64,000 nucleotides of DNA from Galeopsis tetrahit. Its lineage: Eukaryota > Streptophyta > Magnoliopsida > Lamiales > Lamiaceae. The position numbers and the translations under genes are program-made. The notes beneath the pieces are model-generated. The model was given only the letters and a program-made list of their open reading frames with translations. It was not told the origin of the DNA and made no database searches. Numbering within the stretch: position 1 is the stretch's first letter; each line of letters starts with the position of its first letter. Location of the stretch: positions 27,618,001-27,682,000 of the forward strand of contig OY776120.1 of assembly GCA_963675135.1 (NCBI GenBank), written 5' to 3'. Shown in pieces: positions 1-11,631 of this stretch.

Positions 1-426
1 TAGGAAGTTAGACACAATTTTGCAACTTTGTTATTGAACAAACCAAAAATAATAAACCGTGGTAATGTTGGATGAGTTATGTATATATGATACCTATACG
101 TTAACTTGATTTTAATTCTTTTGACTAATTTTTTTCACCAACTTGTTGGCTTTTTTTCCAAGTTATTTAGCCTCCAAAGAATTAAAGGTGCCTTGATTTG
201 AAAATGTTCACCACATAGCTTGAATCACACGAGCTAAACATGTGTCCTTCCTTTCTTTTGGCGGGATTCAAAGCAAAGCATCCAAATAGTTCTAAAATAC
301 ACATTGATTGCGGTACAACAATGTTTTAAATATTAGAGAGTGTAGAAAGATTTATGTGTTAAGAGAGAAAAAAGAGGAAAAAAAAAAACCTAGAAAAAAG
401 AAAAGAAAAAAGAGAGAATATATATA
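1..426. other. AT-rich DNA, no gene seen
   Basis: AT-rich sequence with short purine runs near its right end. No open reading frame with recognisable protein features and no terminal repeats were seen. It forms the left flank of the hAT MITE that starts at 435. Confidence 0.5.
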
Positions 427-434
427 GATGAGAG

Positions 435-1149
435 TAGGGGTGAGCATGGCAACCGAAAATGAAAAACCGAAACCGAACCGAATTCTATTGTAATTAACCG
501 AAACCGAACCAAAGAAGGGTAAAACCGAAAATAACCGAACCGAATTATTCGGTTCGGTTTCTGTCCTAAACCGAAAACCGAAAGTAAAACCGAAAACCAC
601 CTAAATGGAGAGAGGCCGCTGGACAGTTGTTGGTTCATACAGATGCTCCCTTAGCCACTTAATTTGAATTACATTAACCCACTCCTATTAATAAGATATG
701 TTTATTGATACTATTATTCAACGTGGGGATAACAACAGAAAAAAAGAAGGCAAAATGGCGAGGGAAACGCCATCGCCAATAATACTCCTCGCTAAAATAA
801 CGGCCTGAATCTTGAGAGAGTGAGCCGCCGGCCTGAATGGAGAGAGGCCGCTGGACAGAATCTTGTGGCCTGTGGGTGCGCCGCGCGGAGAGGCAGAAAG
901 CCAAAACCCAAAATGGAATTAGGGCTTAGGATTTAGGAAATTAGGGCTAGGTATTTATATGGGCCCATTTCGGTTCGGTTTTCGGTTAACCGAATTTTTA
1001 CTTAATAAAACCGAAACCGAACCGAATACCGAAATGTATAAAAAATACTAACCGAAACCGAAACCGAAAACCGAAAAACCGAACCGAATTCATATTTCGG
1101 TTCGGTTTGGTTCGATTTTTCGGTTTTTTTCGGTTTTTGCTCAGCCCTA
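435..1149. mobile_element. hAT-type non-autonomous MITE (first copy)
   Basis: The ends are TAGGGGTGAGCA and TGCTCAGCCCTA, a 12-bp terminal inverted repeat with one mismatch. An exact 8-bp target-site duplication GATGAGAG lies at 427-434 and 1150-1157, as expected for hAT transposition. Long subterminal blocks of AACCGAAACCGAACC-like repeats occur in both arms (about 450-600 and 965-1135). No transposase reading frame is present, so it would depend on a transposase from elsewhere. A 22-bp block (GAGAGAGGCCGCTGGACAG) occurs twice, near 608 and 839. The copy at 10732-11631 belongs to the same family: same ends, same subterminal repeat and a shared internal block. Confidence 0.93.
908..970 (-). 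promoter_or_regulatory. Promoter-like core inside the hAT MITE
   Basis: Read on the minus strand this stretch has ATGGGCCCAT, then TATAAATA, then CCTAGCCCTAATTT. These resemble plant site II (TGGGCC), a TATA box and a telo-box-like AGCCCTAA. The same order is found in the related MITE at 10899-10935. It may be a relic of the promoter of the parent hAT transposase gene. Transcription is not shown by the sequence. Confidence 0.4.
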
Positions 1150-1157
1150 GATGAGAG

Positions 1158-1739
1158 TGTATGTGAAGAGATAGACTTGTAATATGTGAGAGAGACAGTG
1201 ATAAGAGAAGTGATGTGCGTGCAAAATAAAAGAGAGATGAAAAAATAGATCAAAATGAAAGAGAGATGAAAAAATAGATTCATACGTAAAAGAAAAGAGA
1301 AACCGTAGAGAAAAAAAAATGAGAGAAAAAGAGGTAAGTGGTGAGAAAAATAACATAGGGATAAGGTAAAAATTGAATGATTTTACAAATGACTACTTGG
1401 AATGAATATAGAATTCCTCTATTTGCAACTACAAAAATAATTCATACCTTCAAATCCTGATTTTAAAATTCACTCATTTGAAATTTCAGAAATTTAAAAT
1501 CCATCCATTTTGGATTTAGTTAAACGAATGATGTGAATTTGGACCATATTTAAAATTCACAATCCAAATACAGTCTTAGTATAATTTAACCATCAACGTC
1601 CCTCTAATTGATCAGATTTTATGTAAGATTATCTTATTAACATGTATATTTCGTGAGAAGGCGACCCCACCCCACCCCAACCCCCAAACTTTCCACCTAC
1701 GAATTTTGGGTGTCTCGTCGTAAATTTTTCTTTTTCTCA
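1158..1739. other. AT-rich intergenic stretch
   Basis: Contains purine-rich GAGAGA-type runs up to about 1380 and then AT-rich sequence. A C-rich patch lies near 1663-1690. No supported gene or transposon boundary was found. Confidence 0.4.
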
Positions 1740-2730
1740 AGCCCTGTTTGATAGGCCCCATAAGTAATTTCCCCGATTCTGCCGTTAATTTATCTTATTA
1801 AGATAACTTCTCCCCGATTAAACATGGGTGTGTTTGATAGAATTTATTATGTCCACGATATCCACATTAAACTTCTACTTATTTATTGCAAAAGACCATT
1901 TTGCCCTAATGAAAATTTCAAATTTTCAAATTTTTCTGATCGGCTCTCTCCTCTCGAAGTTTCTCGATGACGAAACCGGACTCCGGAGCCCTCTTGAAAT
2001 CCAAGAAACACCGATTTCGAACTTACCTATTGTTGTGTGTTGCTTGCTTCCCCTCCGATGCTTATCATCCTCTCCCCTTGCGTGAAACGATTCCACTTGT
2101 TCATATATATTTAAACACCATGTTCGAAATGTAGAAATCAAAGATGGTAATTGTTACAAACCATGTTCACAGATGTAGAAATCTTTACAATTACCTTATC
2201 AACCCATAATCCGTAAGGTGTGCTATGATAATCAACCCCCTTTGTATAGATCTGATTTTCCCCCAATTTCACAACAATTACCCTCGTAACCCTAACCCTC
2301 TGCAAAACATACTTACCATGGCAGCCAATCTCAATCTCCTCTATAATATGACTCGACGCATTAGAAAAATTGAGGAGGATGACTTGACTTTACTTTTACC
2401 TGAGGCACACGACGGCGGCGAAATAGTAGAAAAATTGCCAGTCAAAAAAAAAATCGAGGAGCGAATGTTTTTAAGGAAACAAGCAAATGGGGTGAATTTT
2501 TAGGGTTAAACATTAAATAGGGGGCACTTAAGTAATTTAGCACTTAATCTAAATCACTATTCAATTGAGATTTTTTATTCCGCATTTTTTACGCGAGAAC
2601 TCCCCTGAAGCCAAACAATAATTAAGTGCGGGCCTCGTTTTTCTCTTAGGCCTGACCAAGAACTATCAAACATACGTTTGGCCCACATAATGGCCTAATC
2701 GGACCCTAATCAGGCCTATCAAACAGGGCC
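1740..2730. mobile_element. PIF/Harbinger-like non-autonomous element
   Basis: The ends form a terminal inverted repeat: GCCCTGTTTGATAGGCC at 1741-1757 and its reverse complement at 2713-2730. The right end is followed by TTA; the left is preceded by TCA, a one-base mismatch to the TTA duplication typical of PIF/Harbinger. At 991 bp it is large for a MITE. Two short open frames inside (1828-2085 and 2225-2503) have no recognisable domain, so no transposase is claimed. Partial repeats of the terminal motif (TTTGATAG, ATCAAACATAC) lie near 1832 and 2667. Confidence 0.7.
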
Positions 2731-2829
2731 TTAAATGATTAAATTCACTATCTAGATCTCTCTAGTATTTTCCATTTATCATTTCTCCTTTTTTTTTTGA
2801 AGCAGAACCTAGCATTAAGCATGTGAATA

Positions 2830-3493
2830 CAATCCAAAAAGAAAAAGGTTCTACAAGATTTCTCCAATTCTGTCACGAGAACTAGATTTCTCCAATTCTG
2901 TTACGAGAACTGGTAGAGTAAACCACTTCTTGATCCAAGGAGTGAGCTTTCTTGTTGTATTCGTGGGATAGAAATGAGAATCTACACACTACAAACTTTT
3001 CTCTCAATAGCGTGATCCTACGAGCAATGTTGACTTATGGTCCTCCTTTTAGCTCCCACGTTTTCTTCTCACAAAGCGCTAGGGCCTTTTTAGAGTCACT
3101 CTTAATCTTAATATAATTCTCCCCATGAGCCTTAGCCCTAAGCAAGGCCTCTTCAATAGCCAACAATTCTGAGCCTAAAGGGCTTCTTTTAGGGCCAATT
3201 TTAAGAGAAAAACAATCAATGATTGTACCCTCATGAGAGTAGAAAACCCCTCCAATGCCATATCTTCTAAGTTCAGAGTTGAAGGCACCATCACCTCAAA
3301 ATATGACCAGGCCCCCATGCCCAGATTGTAATTCTGAATGGGAGGTAGAGGAAACAAATCTATAATTGGGCTTTTGATGGTTGATGTTTTGGAAGTTCTT
3401 CAAATACTCGAAAACTTTGTTAGCCACTTTTCTACCCACCAAGGGTTTTTTGGGTAAATTTCCATGAAGAGCCTGACATCTCTCGTTCCATCT
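2830..3493 (-). pseudogene. LINE ORF2 C-terminus, RNase H-like domain
   Basis: In the minus direction the sequence encodes a region like the RNase H domain at the end of plant LINE ORF2: GDGAFN (first acidic residue), then SELLAIEEALLRAK and IKSDSKKAL with the Glu and Asp of the active site. An in-frame TGA lies just before GDGAFN, and a frame change is needed to join it to the upstream part, so this is a pseudogene. The preceding part of ORF2 lies beyond the CACTA insertion at 3497-6393. RNase H would degrade the RNA strand of the RNA-DNA hybrid during target-primed reverse transcription. Confidence 0.75.
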
Positions 3494-4079
3494 ACCCACT
3501 ACAAGAAAACTGCAATTTAGCCGTGAAAAAATTTGTGGCTAATTCTAAAATTTTCGCCGCTAACGTGAGTTAGTGATGAAATAATTTTGTCGCTGGATTT
3601 GTTGCTATACGCCCGTCGCTAACGTGTTTGCGACAAAAAAATTAATTTTGTCGCAAAATGTTTGCGATGAAAATTTGAATTTCATCGCAAAATATTAGCG
3701 ACGAAAATTTGAGTTTCATCGCAAAATATTAGCGACAAAAATCAGTTTCATCGCAAAATATTAACGACAAAAATATAAGTTTCATCGCAAAATATTAGCG
3801 ACGAAAATATGAGTTTCATCGCAAAATGTTTGCGAGGAAAATCAAACATTTGTCGCAAACACATTAGCGACGGGTGTATAGCAACAAATCCTGCGACGAA
3901 ATTATTTCATCGCTAACTCACATTAGCGACGAAAATATTAGAATTAGCGCCAAATTTTTTCGTGTCTAAAATAGTAGCTCCTTACTTCGTGGCTAATTTT
4001 TTTGCGATAAATATTTTAATTTCGTTGCAAATGTTAGTGATGAAACCCATATTTTTGTCGCTAATATTTGTCTATCGAT

Positions 4080-4310
4080 ATCCGATTTACGAATCGTTCT
4101 CTAAACTCACTTCCGAACTCGACCAACCCAACCCGCACCCACCCCCGCTGACCCGCCCCAACCCACACCCGACCCAACCCGTACCCAACCTACACCCGTC
4201 CCCATTTTATTTAAATGACTATTTATTTGGTCTTCGTGGGAATTGATCCCGGGTGGATGGGCGCCCACCACTCGGGCAGACAACTCTTTGGTTCAGTTTT
4301 TAATATTAAT
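4080..4310 (-). repeat. tRNA-like block plus GGGTTGGG-rich tract in CACTA A
   Basis: On the minus strand from about 4310 this reads TCTGCCCGAGTGG (like a tRNA A box), then GGGATCAATTCCCAC (like a B box, GGTTCRANNCC), then GAAGACCAAATAAATAG and a G-rich tract of GGGTTGGG/GGGTCGGG units. The same order is present at 59745-59880 in the separate CACTA element C. It could be a captured tRNA-derived SINE head or a conserved CACTA internal module. No tRNA gene is claimed, since a complete cloverleaf was not found. Confidence 0.5.
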
Positions 4311-5299
4311 TATATATGTATTCAATTATTACTAATTTAGTTAATTTTACTTATTTAATAATTTATTTCACATATATTAATTGATTAATTTTTAACTTGT
4401 AACAATTATATATATATTTTTGTATATATATTGTAATTTTTAAAACAATTCCAATTGTAAAAAATCAATGTTACTTTAACAAATTTAAAAAAATAATAAA
4501 TATTACATCCAATCTTCATCCTCTCATCTTTATGTCCATCTTCATTTGCATCATCATATTTATAAATATTTTTGTAAACATTCAAACTGATTTATAAGAC
4601 ACAAAATTTGGAGAATTATTAAACATTTAATTATATAAACCGATTTTCTTGATTTCATATGCATAGTTGAAGTACTACTATTCGCTCGTTCTTAGTTTCT
4701 TAGTGGGAATAACTATAAATAATTAATGAAATCAACAAAACAGAAAAACATAAAACAAATTATACAGAATAAAATCAAGAAATTATACCCCAAAATAAAT
4801 CAAATAAAAAACTTAATATGTCAAATTAATGAGAAAAAATAAATGAAATTATATTGATCCTATTATTTCAAACATCATAGTGTTGGAATCGTCACTATTA
4901 TTTCACACTGTGCATGCACTCAAACTTTTTTCCTTTATTATGTTTAAATGACAACCATTTTTAATTCATGAGAATTAAACATGAAAAAATCTATTTCATC
5001 ACTAAAATATTCGAGACGAAATATAATTTTCATTATTGTTCTGATTATTAACAATAAAATAAAATTTTGTGTTGCTAATATAGTGATGAAATATTTTAAT
5101 TTTCTCTCGAATATTAAATCCACAAAATTAGTCATGTAAATTTCAATTTTATCGCTAAAATATTAGCGACGAAATATAATTTTCATTTTTGTTCTTATTA
5201 TTAAAAATAAAATAAAATAATTTGTTGAAAGTGTAGCGATGGAATATTTTAATTTTGTTGCAAATATTAATTTCAAGATATTAGCCATAAAAAATATAT

Positions 5300-6300
5300 T
5301 TCATCGCAAAATAATAGCGACTAAATATAATTTTCATTGTTGTCCTGATTATTAACAACAAAATAAAAGAATTTGTTGCTAGTATTTCATCGCAAAAATT
5401 AATTTCAATAAATTAGCTACAAAAAATTCTATTTCATCGCAAAATATTAGCGACGAAATATAATTTTCATTGTTCTTCTGATTGTTAACAACAAAATGAA
5501 GCAATTCGTTGCTAGTATAGCGATAAAGTATTTTAATTTCATCACAAAAATTAATTTCAATAAATTAGCCACGAAAATTTCTATTTCATCGCAAAATATT
5601 AGTAACAAAATATAATTTTCATTGTTGTTCTGATTATTAACAACAAAATGAAGCAATTTGTTGATAATATAGCGATAAAATATGTAAATTTTGTTGCAAA
5701 AATTAATTTCAAGAAATTAGCCAAAAAAAATTCGATTTCATCGCAAAATATTAGTCACGAAATATAATTTTCATTGTTGTTATGATTATTAACAACAAAA
5801 TAAAGCAATTTGTTGCTAATATAAAGATGAAATATATAAATTTTGTTGCAAAAATTAATTTCAAGAAATTGCCACGAAAATTTCTATTTCATTGCAAAAT
5901 ATTAGCAACGAAATATAATTTTTATTGTTGTTCTGATTATTAACAACAAAATGACGCAATTTGTTGCTAATATAGCGATGAAATATATAAATTTTGTTGC
6001 TTCTATTTCATCGCAAAATATTAGCAACGAAATATAATTTTCATTGTTGTTTTGATTATTAACAACAAAATAAAGCAATTTGTTGCTAATATAGCGATGA
6101 AATATATAAATTTTGTTGCAAAAATTAATTTCAAGAAATTAGCCACGAAAATTTCTATTTTATCGCAAAATATTTGCGACGAAATATAATTTTCATTGTT
6201 GTTTTGATTATTAACAACAAAATGAGGCAATTTGTTGCTAATATAGCGATGAAATATATAAATTTTGTTGCAAATATTAAATCTAACTATTTAGCGACGG
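5300..6300. repeat. Tandem ~150-bp subterminal array of CACTA A
   Basis: About seven copies of a unit containing TGATTATTAACAACAAAAT begin near 5346, 5477, 5629, 5784, 5934, 6053 and 6207, spaced about 120-155 bp. Each unit also has TTTCATCGCAAAATATTAGCGACGAAA-like and TAGCGATGAAATAT-like motifs, and a small hairpin (TTGTTGTT with AACAACAA). The array explains the similar short open frames found here, which are not genes. Confidence 0.75.
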
Positions 6301-6479
6301 AAATTTCTATTTCATTGCTAAAAATTGATTTTAGCGATGAAATTTAGATTTATCGCAAAATTTTTGTCGCTATTCCCCCTGTTTCTTGTAGTGACCCTAT
6401 GCGACCATCATAAGCTGTTCCAATTCAAATTTGGAATGGTTGTCTTTGAAAAATCAAAGAAATTCGAGGGTCCTTAAGT

Positions 6480-7155
6480 GTGTAGCAAGCTTAAAGGATT
6501 GACACCATCCCAAAGTTTTTCAAATGCTTTTAACACCCTCACAAAGAAAAAGGACATGAATTGATGATGACATGTAAGCTCCACATATACCACAACATGG
6601 AATGACAGGGATATGTCTACTACAGAGATTACCTTTTGTTGCTAAGAAGTCTCGACTCAATTTCCAAGCAAAGATACGAACCTTGGGAGGTAAAGAGAGT
6701 TTCCAGATGACGAGCCACCATTGTACTACATGACTGCTATTTGGTACGTCCTTCCCAATTTTTTCGATATAAAATGCATGCATGGAGGCTTTGTAGCCCG
6801 ATTTTACTGAGTACTTCCCTAAAGTATCGAATTTCCAGAAACTAACGTCCTCCTCGTCATTCTTGCCCAGCGTTGTTCGTAGAATTGCTTCCGCTTCAAA
6901 GGGGAGAAAAGCCATTCAAACCATATCTTCTTTCCAGTTTTGGGATTCATCAAGGAAGGCTGAAACATTGTTGCCCGCTGCAATACGAGACTTGATAAAT
7001 CCACCTTCAAGCCCATGGAACCATGCATGTTTAAATAGAGAGATCTTATGTCCATTGCCCAGGGTCCATCGAACACCTCTTTGAAGAAGAGGCAAGCTTG
7101 AAACAAGGGTTCGCCACGAAAAAGAAGGGTTATTTCCTGCCTCCGCCTCTAGCAC
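6480..7155 (-). pseudogene. LINE ORF2 fragment, zf-RVT region
   Basis: Two overlapping frames encode the region between reverse transcriptase and RNase H of plant LINE-like ORF2. Visible parts are WWLVIWKLSLPPKVRIFAWK and, further on, spaced cysteines and a histidine (CSRHIPVIPCCGICGAY, HVLFLCEG) of the zf-RVT type. The preceding part reads SFSWRTLVSSLPLLQRGVRW and WTLGNGHKISLF. A frameshift near 6900 divides them. The downstream RNase H part continues at 3493 after the CACTA insertion. Confidence 0.8.
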
Positions 7156-7204
7156 GTCAGTATGTTTAAAGTATTTAGCCTTGAGGATTTTTGCAACTAA
7201 TGAG

Positions 7205-9050
7205 TTAGGGTTTTTTTAAGATACGCCACATCTGTTTGGCCAAGAGGGCCTGATTAAATGCTTCTATCTTTCTAAAGCCCAATCCCCCTTCATCCTTTGA
7301 CCTACATAACTCATTCCAATTAAGCCAGTGTAAATAATTTTTGTCTTTACTTTGCCCCCACCAGAAATTTGCAATTACCACTTCCATGTCCCTACAAAGT
7401 TGAACATGCAATTTAAAACAAGACATTGTGTATGTCGGAATTGCCTGCAGCACTGCTTTGATCAAAACATCTTTCCCTCCAACTGAAAAATTCTTATTCT
7501 TCAAGTTATCAATTTTATCTCTTATACGATCCAGAATATAAAAATCTTTTGCCCCGAAGAGAGAAGGTTGGTCAACCTAAATATAACTGGTGTCCTTGAG
7601 TCAATCTGATATTAAATTCACTAACCACTTGAGATTGGTTGGTGCTGCACGTTTTTGGGCTAAACATGATAGTCGATTTATCAAAATTGTCCATTTGTCC
7701 CGAGGCTTTTTCATAGTCCGCAAGGGCGGATTTCAGAATTTTTGCATATTCCAGCTTTGCTTTGAAAAGAATTAAGCTGTCATCTGCAAATAAAAGATGT
7801 GAAATAATGGGGGCCCCTCGGGCAACTTGGATACCTTCGATCTTTTTACCAGCTGCAAGATTGTTAATGCAAGAAGACAAACCTTGAGCACAAATACCAA
7901 AAAGGAAGGTGGAGAGAGGATCCCCTTGACGGATCCCTCTTGAGGGGCGTATATGACCACAGATCGTGCCCTTTATCCTAAATGAATAGGAGACTAATGA
8001 TACACATCGCATAATCAGCTTAATAAGATTTATTGGGAATCCCAGCTTAAGCATCTGATGTTTCAAGAAATCCCATTCAATTCTATCGTATGCCTCACTT
8101 ATATCCAACTTGAGAGCCGCATACCCTGTTGCACTCTTGTTATTTCTAAGCCAATGCAAACATTCGTAACTGATCAGGATGTTATCCGTAATTTGTCTAT
8201 CTCTAATGAAGGCGCTCTGATTATCATCCACAACGTTAGACAAAACTTGTTTAAGACGATTAACAATGGTTTTCGCTACAATTCTGTAGCACACACTGCT
8301 AAGGCTAATGGGACGATAGTGGGGTGGGTTGGTGGGATCTTTAATCTTTGGGATAAGAGTAATAAGGGTAATATTCCAATCATCCAAAGCCGCTTGATTA
8401 TTCAGGATCTTTAGCGCCTCATCTATAACCAATTTACCTATGATATCCCACGTCTCATGGTAAAATTTAGCATTAAAACCATCACGGCCCGGGGCCTTAT
8501 TAGGGTGAAGATAAAAAATCGCCTTTTCAATCTCCATCCTGTTGAAGGCACCTCCCAGAAAAACAACCATCCCCGAAGCAAGCTCGTTCGATGAGTGTTG
8601 GGAAATATTGTGAATATCTTCAACCGAAGGCCTAGACGACGTGAAGAGTTTTGCAAAGTAGGCGGAAATGGTTTTCTCAATTTCAGACATCGAAGAAACT
8701 ACATTACCCAATTCATCTTGAATATTTGCTATCCAGTTTTGCTTGAGTCTTTCAGAAGCTCTTCTATGAAAATAGGCGGTGTTACGATCCCCACTCCTCA
8801 TCCAATTGATACGAGACCTTTGATGCCAAAACTCTTCCTTTTGAGCGAAGAGCTTGTCCAATTCACCCTCCAAATTATCTAACTCTTCACTACATTCACA
8901 GTACCTATCAAGATTGTCCAAATTATTAATTCTAGCAGAAATGGTTTTGATCTTTACATCAAGAGAACTAAAATGATTCTTTGACCATAATTTTAAGGCC
9001 TGTTTGCATTGATGAAGACGTTTAGGGAGCGAGAAATTACCTCCTTGCAC
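7205..9050 (-). pseudogene. LINE ORF2 reverse transcriptase
   Basis: The longest uninterrupted coding remnant of the LINE (492 codons from 9050 to 7572) followed by a further 99-codon stretch to 7205 after stops. Reverse transcriptase motifs are visible: NKAPGRDGFN, LITLIPK, YRPISL, LKLDISEAYDRIEW, RGIRQGDPLS and the catalytic HLLFADDSL (FADD). The 3' stretch has SFQ-like LINE features such as WWGQSKDKNYLHWLNWNELC and GGLGFR. The domain would copy LINE RNA at a nicked target. It is separated from the endonuclease by stops between 9050 and 9381. Confidence 0.9.
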
Positions 9051-9159
9051 TTATCATCCAACAACCACGCATTTTCAAAGTAAAATCTGTTGATTGAAAT
9101 TTGTTTCCATTCCAGCTTTTGGAGCTGAACTGATAGGCATATAGCCCGATGGTCGGACC

Positions 9160-9824
9160 CAAACAATGAAGATTTCTAACCAAATGAGAGCTAAATAATT
9201 GACTCCAATCAAGGTTTGTAACAAATCTATCTAGTCGTTCCTGAATATTGTGCTTTCATTTCCTTTTATTCGACCAAGTATAACACGGTCCTTTAAAGCC
9301 CAGATCAAAGAGATCCAATTATTTAAAGTATTCCTAAACGAATCCATGTTTTTACAAATTTTACAATCAATCACCCCTCCTTATTTTTCATTTGGATAAA
9401 TAATCTCGTTAAAATCACCTCCGATTACCCATGCCTTAGAGTCAACATAAGTATCACTAATTTTGTTAAGCAATTCATGGGAGAAATGTCGAAGATGTGC
9501 TTGAGGATTCCCTTGGAATCCAGTAAAGTACCAATGTTTATCACAGTAATAAATGAAGACATCAATATGGCTAGAAGAAAAACATTTCAAGTTCACTTCC
9601 ATTTCATCAAGGCAAACAAAATGAGGCCCCCTGCCTTCCTATTGCATCCACCACAAACAAAATTTAAACTTAAAGAGGGCATTCCAAGCCTTGACAATAC
9701 ATGAGGAAGTTCTAGATTCTTGAACAAACAAAAGCGAAGGTTTATTTATGGCTATAACCTGCCTAAGTTTATGAAATGCTAATGGCCCCTTCAAACCACG
9801 AGCATTCCAAGCCACGAACTTCAT
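9160..9824 (-). pseudogene. LINE ORF2 endonuclease (APE-type)
   Basis: ORF2 begins at the ATG at 9824 with MKFVAWNARGLKGP, the N-terminal motif of plant L1 apurinic-type endonucleases, followed by LLFVQESRT, whose Glu is a conserved metal ligand. A stop follows near 9640; the next segment has ACVIGGDFNEI-like residues (VIGGDFNEIIYPNEK), the conserved GDFN. Further stops lie towards 9160. The enzyme would nick the target DNA. The start ATG overlaps the ORF1 stop as ATGA. Confidence 0.85.
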
Positions 9825-10731
9825 TCTGAATGGCGAAGCTGGGACTGTCCCATCTCCACCTTGCTCGAGCTAGACTCCTCATCATCACTCTTATATCTCT
9901 TCCTGCCACTTGAAGCCCGTGCTAAGATTTCCTCATTCCTGGATGGTCCCTGTCCTTCAGTGTATTGCAATGCTTCCATCGGTCTTCCCCTATTTCTTGA
10001 GTTCTTAGCAGCTTTTTTGAGAGATTTGTACAGGTTTTTCTCGCTATCTTCCTCAGTCATTGGAGCCTTATGTACGTTTCTCAGAAGCGTCTTTGTTGCT
10101 TGCCCTAATCATCATACCTTTACCTGCTCCAATGCCTTCTCGAATCTGGAGGCTCTTAGGCTGGCCATAGATCCTGTTCACCAATGTGTCGTCCATCTCT
10201 TGGTTCAAAATAATGTTGTCCTGCAAATAGTACCTAGCCGTCCCATTATCAATAAGCTGCACATCCTCATCCTGCAATACAGATTCTGCAGAGTATTTGT
10301 CATCATTACTGAAGTTGTTCCCATTTCCAGCCCATTGAACCGCTGCCAGCTCTTTCCCACCCCTATAATGATTGTTTTGGTTTCCTTGAGATGAAAAAGC
10401 TCCCCCCACATCTGTGTTCTCAGTATCCTGGTGGTTTTGAGAAGGGGCCAGATTCTGTCTCCTCAAGAAGTCGTACAGCTTGGGGTCAAGACCCCTTTGT
10501 CCATCAGCTCTCAACCACATGGGGAAACGTCGATGATCCGAAGGAAATTGTCCAGCCTCCATGAACTTGTCAGGACACTCTTTCTCCACATGAGTAAGCA
10601 CACCACAATAGTAACAGAATTCACCAAGTTTTTCATACCTGAGGGGTAGAGTGATAATTTCGCCTCTGACAATGATATGAGTGTTTCTGTGGATAGGCTT
10701 GCCAAGGTCCAGAAGCACCCTAATTCTTAGA
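9821..10731 (-). pseudogene. LINE ORF1 C-terminal half with CCHC zinc knuckle
   Basis: Encodes the RNA-binding ORF1 of a plant L1 element. It shows ITLPLRYEKLGEFCYYCG followed by HVEKEC, a C-x2-C-x4-H-x4-C knuckle, and an acidic/basic C-terminus rich in Ser, Lys and Glu ending at 9821. A frameshift near 10060 divides it into two frames. The N-terminal half continues at 11632 beyond the inserted hAT MITE; the target site lies in the codons for a CGRCLRIRVLLD-like stretch. The stop codon overlaps the ORF2 start. Confidence 0.85.
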
Positions 10732-11631
10732 TAGGGCTGAGCAAAAAAACCGAAAAAAATCGAAAAACCGAACCGAAATATGAATTCGGTTCGGTTTTTC
10801 GGTTTTTCGGTTTCGGTTCGGTTAGCATTATTTATACATTTCGGTATTCGGTTCGGTTTCATTACATAATAATTCGGTTAACCGAAAACCGAACCGAAAT
10901 GGACCCATATAATTATAAATAGCCTAGCCCTAATTTTATTAAGCACTTTAGGCCAGCTGCTCAATCCACCACAGGCCACACGACCACCAACACACTCACT
11001 TTAAATCCATTGAATTCAAGCCATCAGCGCTGGCGCACACACACACCCACCGGCGCCGATGCACACAAGGCCACAACAGTTCAACACACTTCCCACACTA
11101 CCGGCGCGGCGCCCACTCTTCAGTCCCCACTCCCTACCGACAGAGCTTCATTCTGGGGTTTTTTTTTTTTTTTTTTTTAAATCTATATTTTGTTTCTATT
11201 AATGGGCTTCAATTTATCAATATGTGTTTTACATGTGTGTGTATTGTAATCTATTTAAATAATTGAAATTTTCACCATTGTGATAGTTTGAGTATCCAAT
11301 TATTGGTTTAATGGTGTTTTGTATGGTTTCTGAAATTTTGGGGAGTAGAATTTAGGTATGTTTGTTTCATATGCTTTTCACATGAGTTCAACATTTCGGT
11401 TTTTAAGAGTCATTTACATGATATTTCAATTTTTTTTTCAGTATTTGGATAACTTATGATATTTCGATTTTTTTTCGGTTTTCGGTTTTTTACCGAACCC
11501 GAACCGAATTATTCGGTTCAGTTAGTTTCGGTTTCACTATAACTTGGCTCGGTTTCAGTTACTTACCATGAAATTCGGTTCGGTTTCGGTTCCTCTAATT
11601 CGATTCGGTTCGGTTCCGTTGCACACCCCTA
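10732..11631. mobile_element. hAT-type non-autonomous MITE (second copy)
   Basis: Ends TAGGGCTGAGCA and CACACCCCTA with an exact 8-bp duplication TTCTTAGA at 10724-10731 and 11632-11639. The subterminal CGGTTCGGTTTTCGG-type repeats match the copy at 435-1149. A shared internal block (10899-10935) has TATAATTATAAATAG and CCTAGCCCTAATTTT. A T-run of 20 lies near 11160. No transposase. It splits LINE ORF1, so it is younger than the LINE. Confidence 0.93.

Larger units (their letters stand above)
3497..6393. mobile_element. Non-autonomous CACTA (En/Spm) transposon A
   Basis: Perfect ends CACTACAAGAAA and TTTCTTGTAGTG with the 3-bp duplication ACC at 3494-3496 and 6394-6396. Subterminal repeats dominate: variants of TTTCATCGCAAAATATTAGCGACGAAA fill about 3520-4070 and 4960-6370, as expected for TnpA binding sites. 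No transposase frame is present, so it is non-autonomous. Near the left side (about 4215-4310) is a tRNA-like block also found in CACTA element C. It sits within LINE ORF2 and therefore inserted after the LINE. Confidence 0.95.

Noticed and set aside
1828..2503. Two open frames inside the Harbinger-like element
   Set aside because: Neither has a transposase or Myb-like domain, so no coding gene is claimed.
5447..6230. Three similar 69-codon open frames
   Set aside because: They are translations of the ~150-bp subterminal array of CACTA A, not genes.
9861..10394. 177-codon plus-strand open frame
   Set aside because: It is antisense to LINE ORF1, whose CCHC knuckle and overlap with ORF2 support the minus strand.
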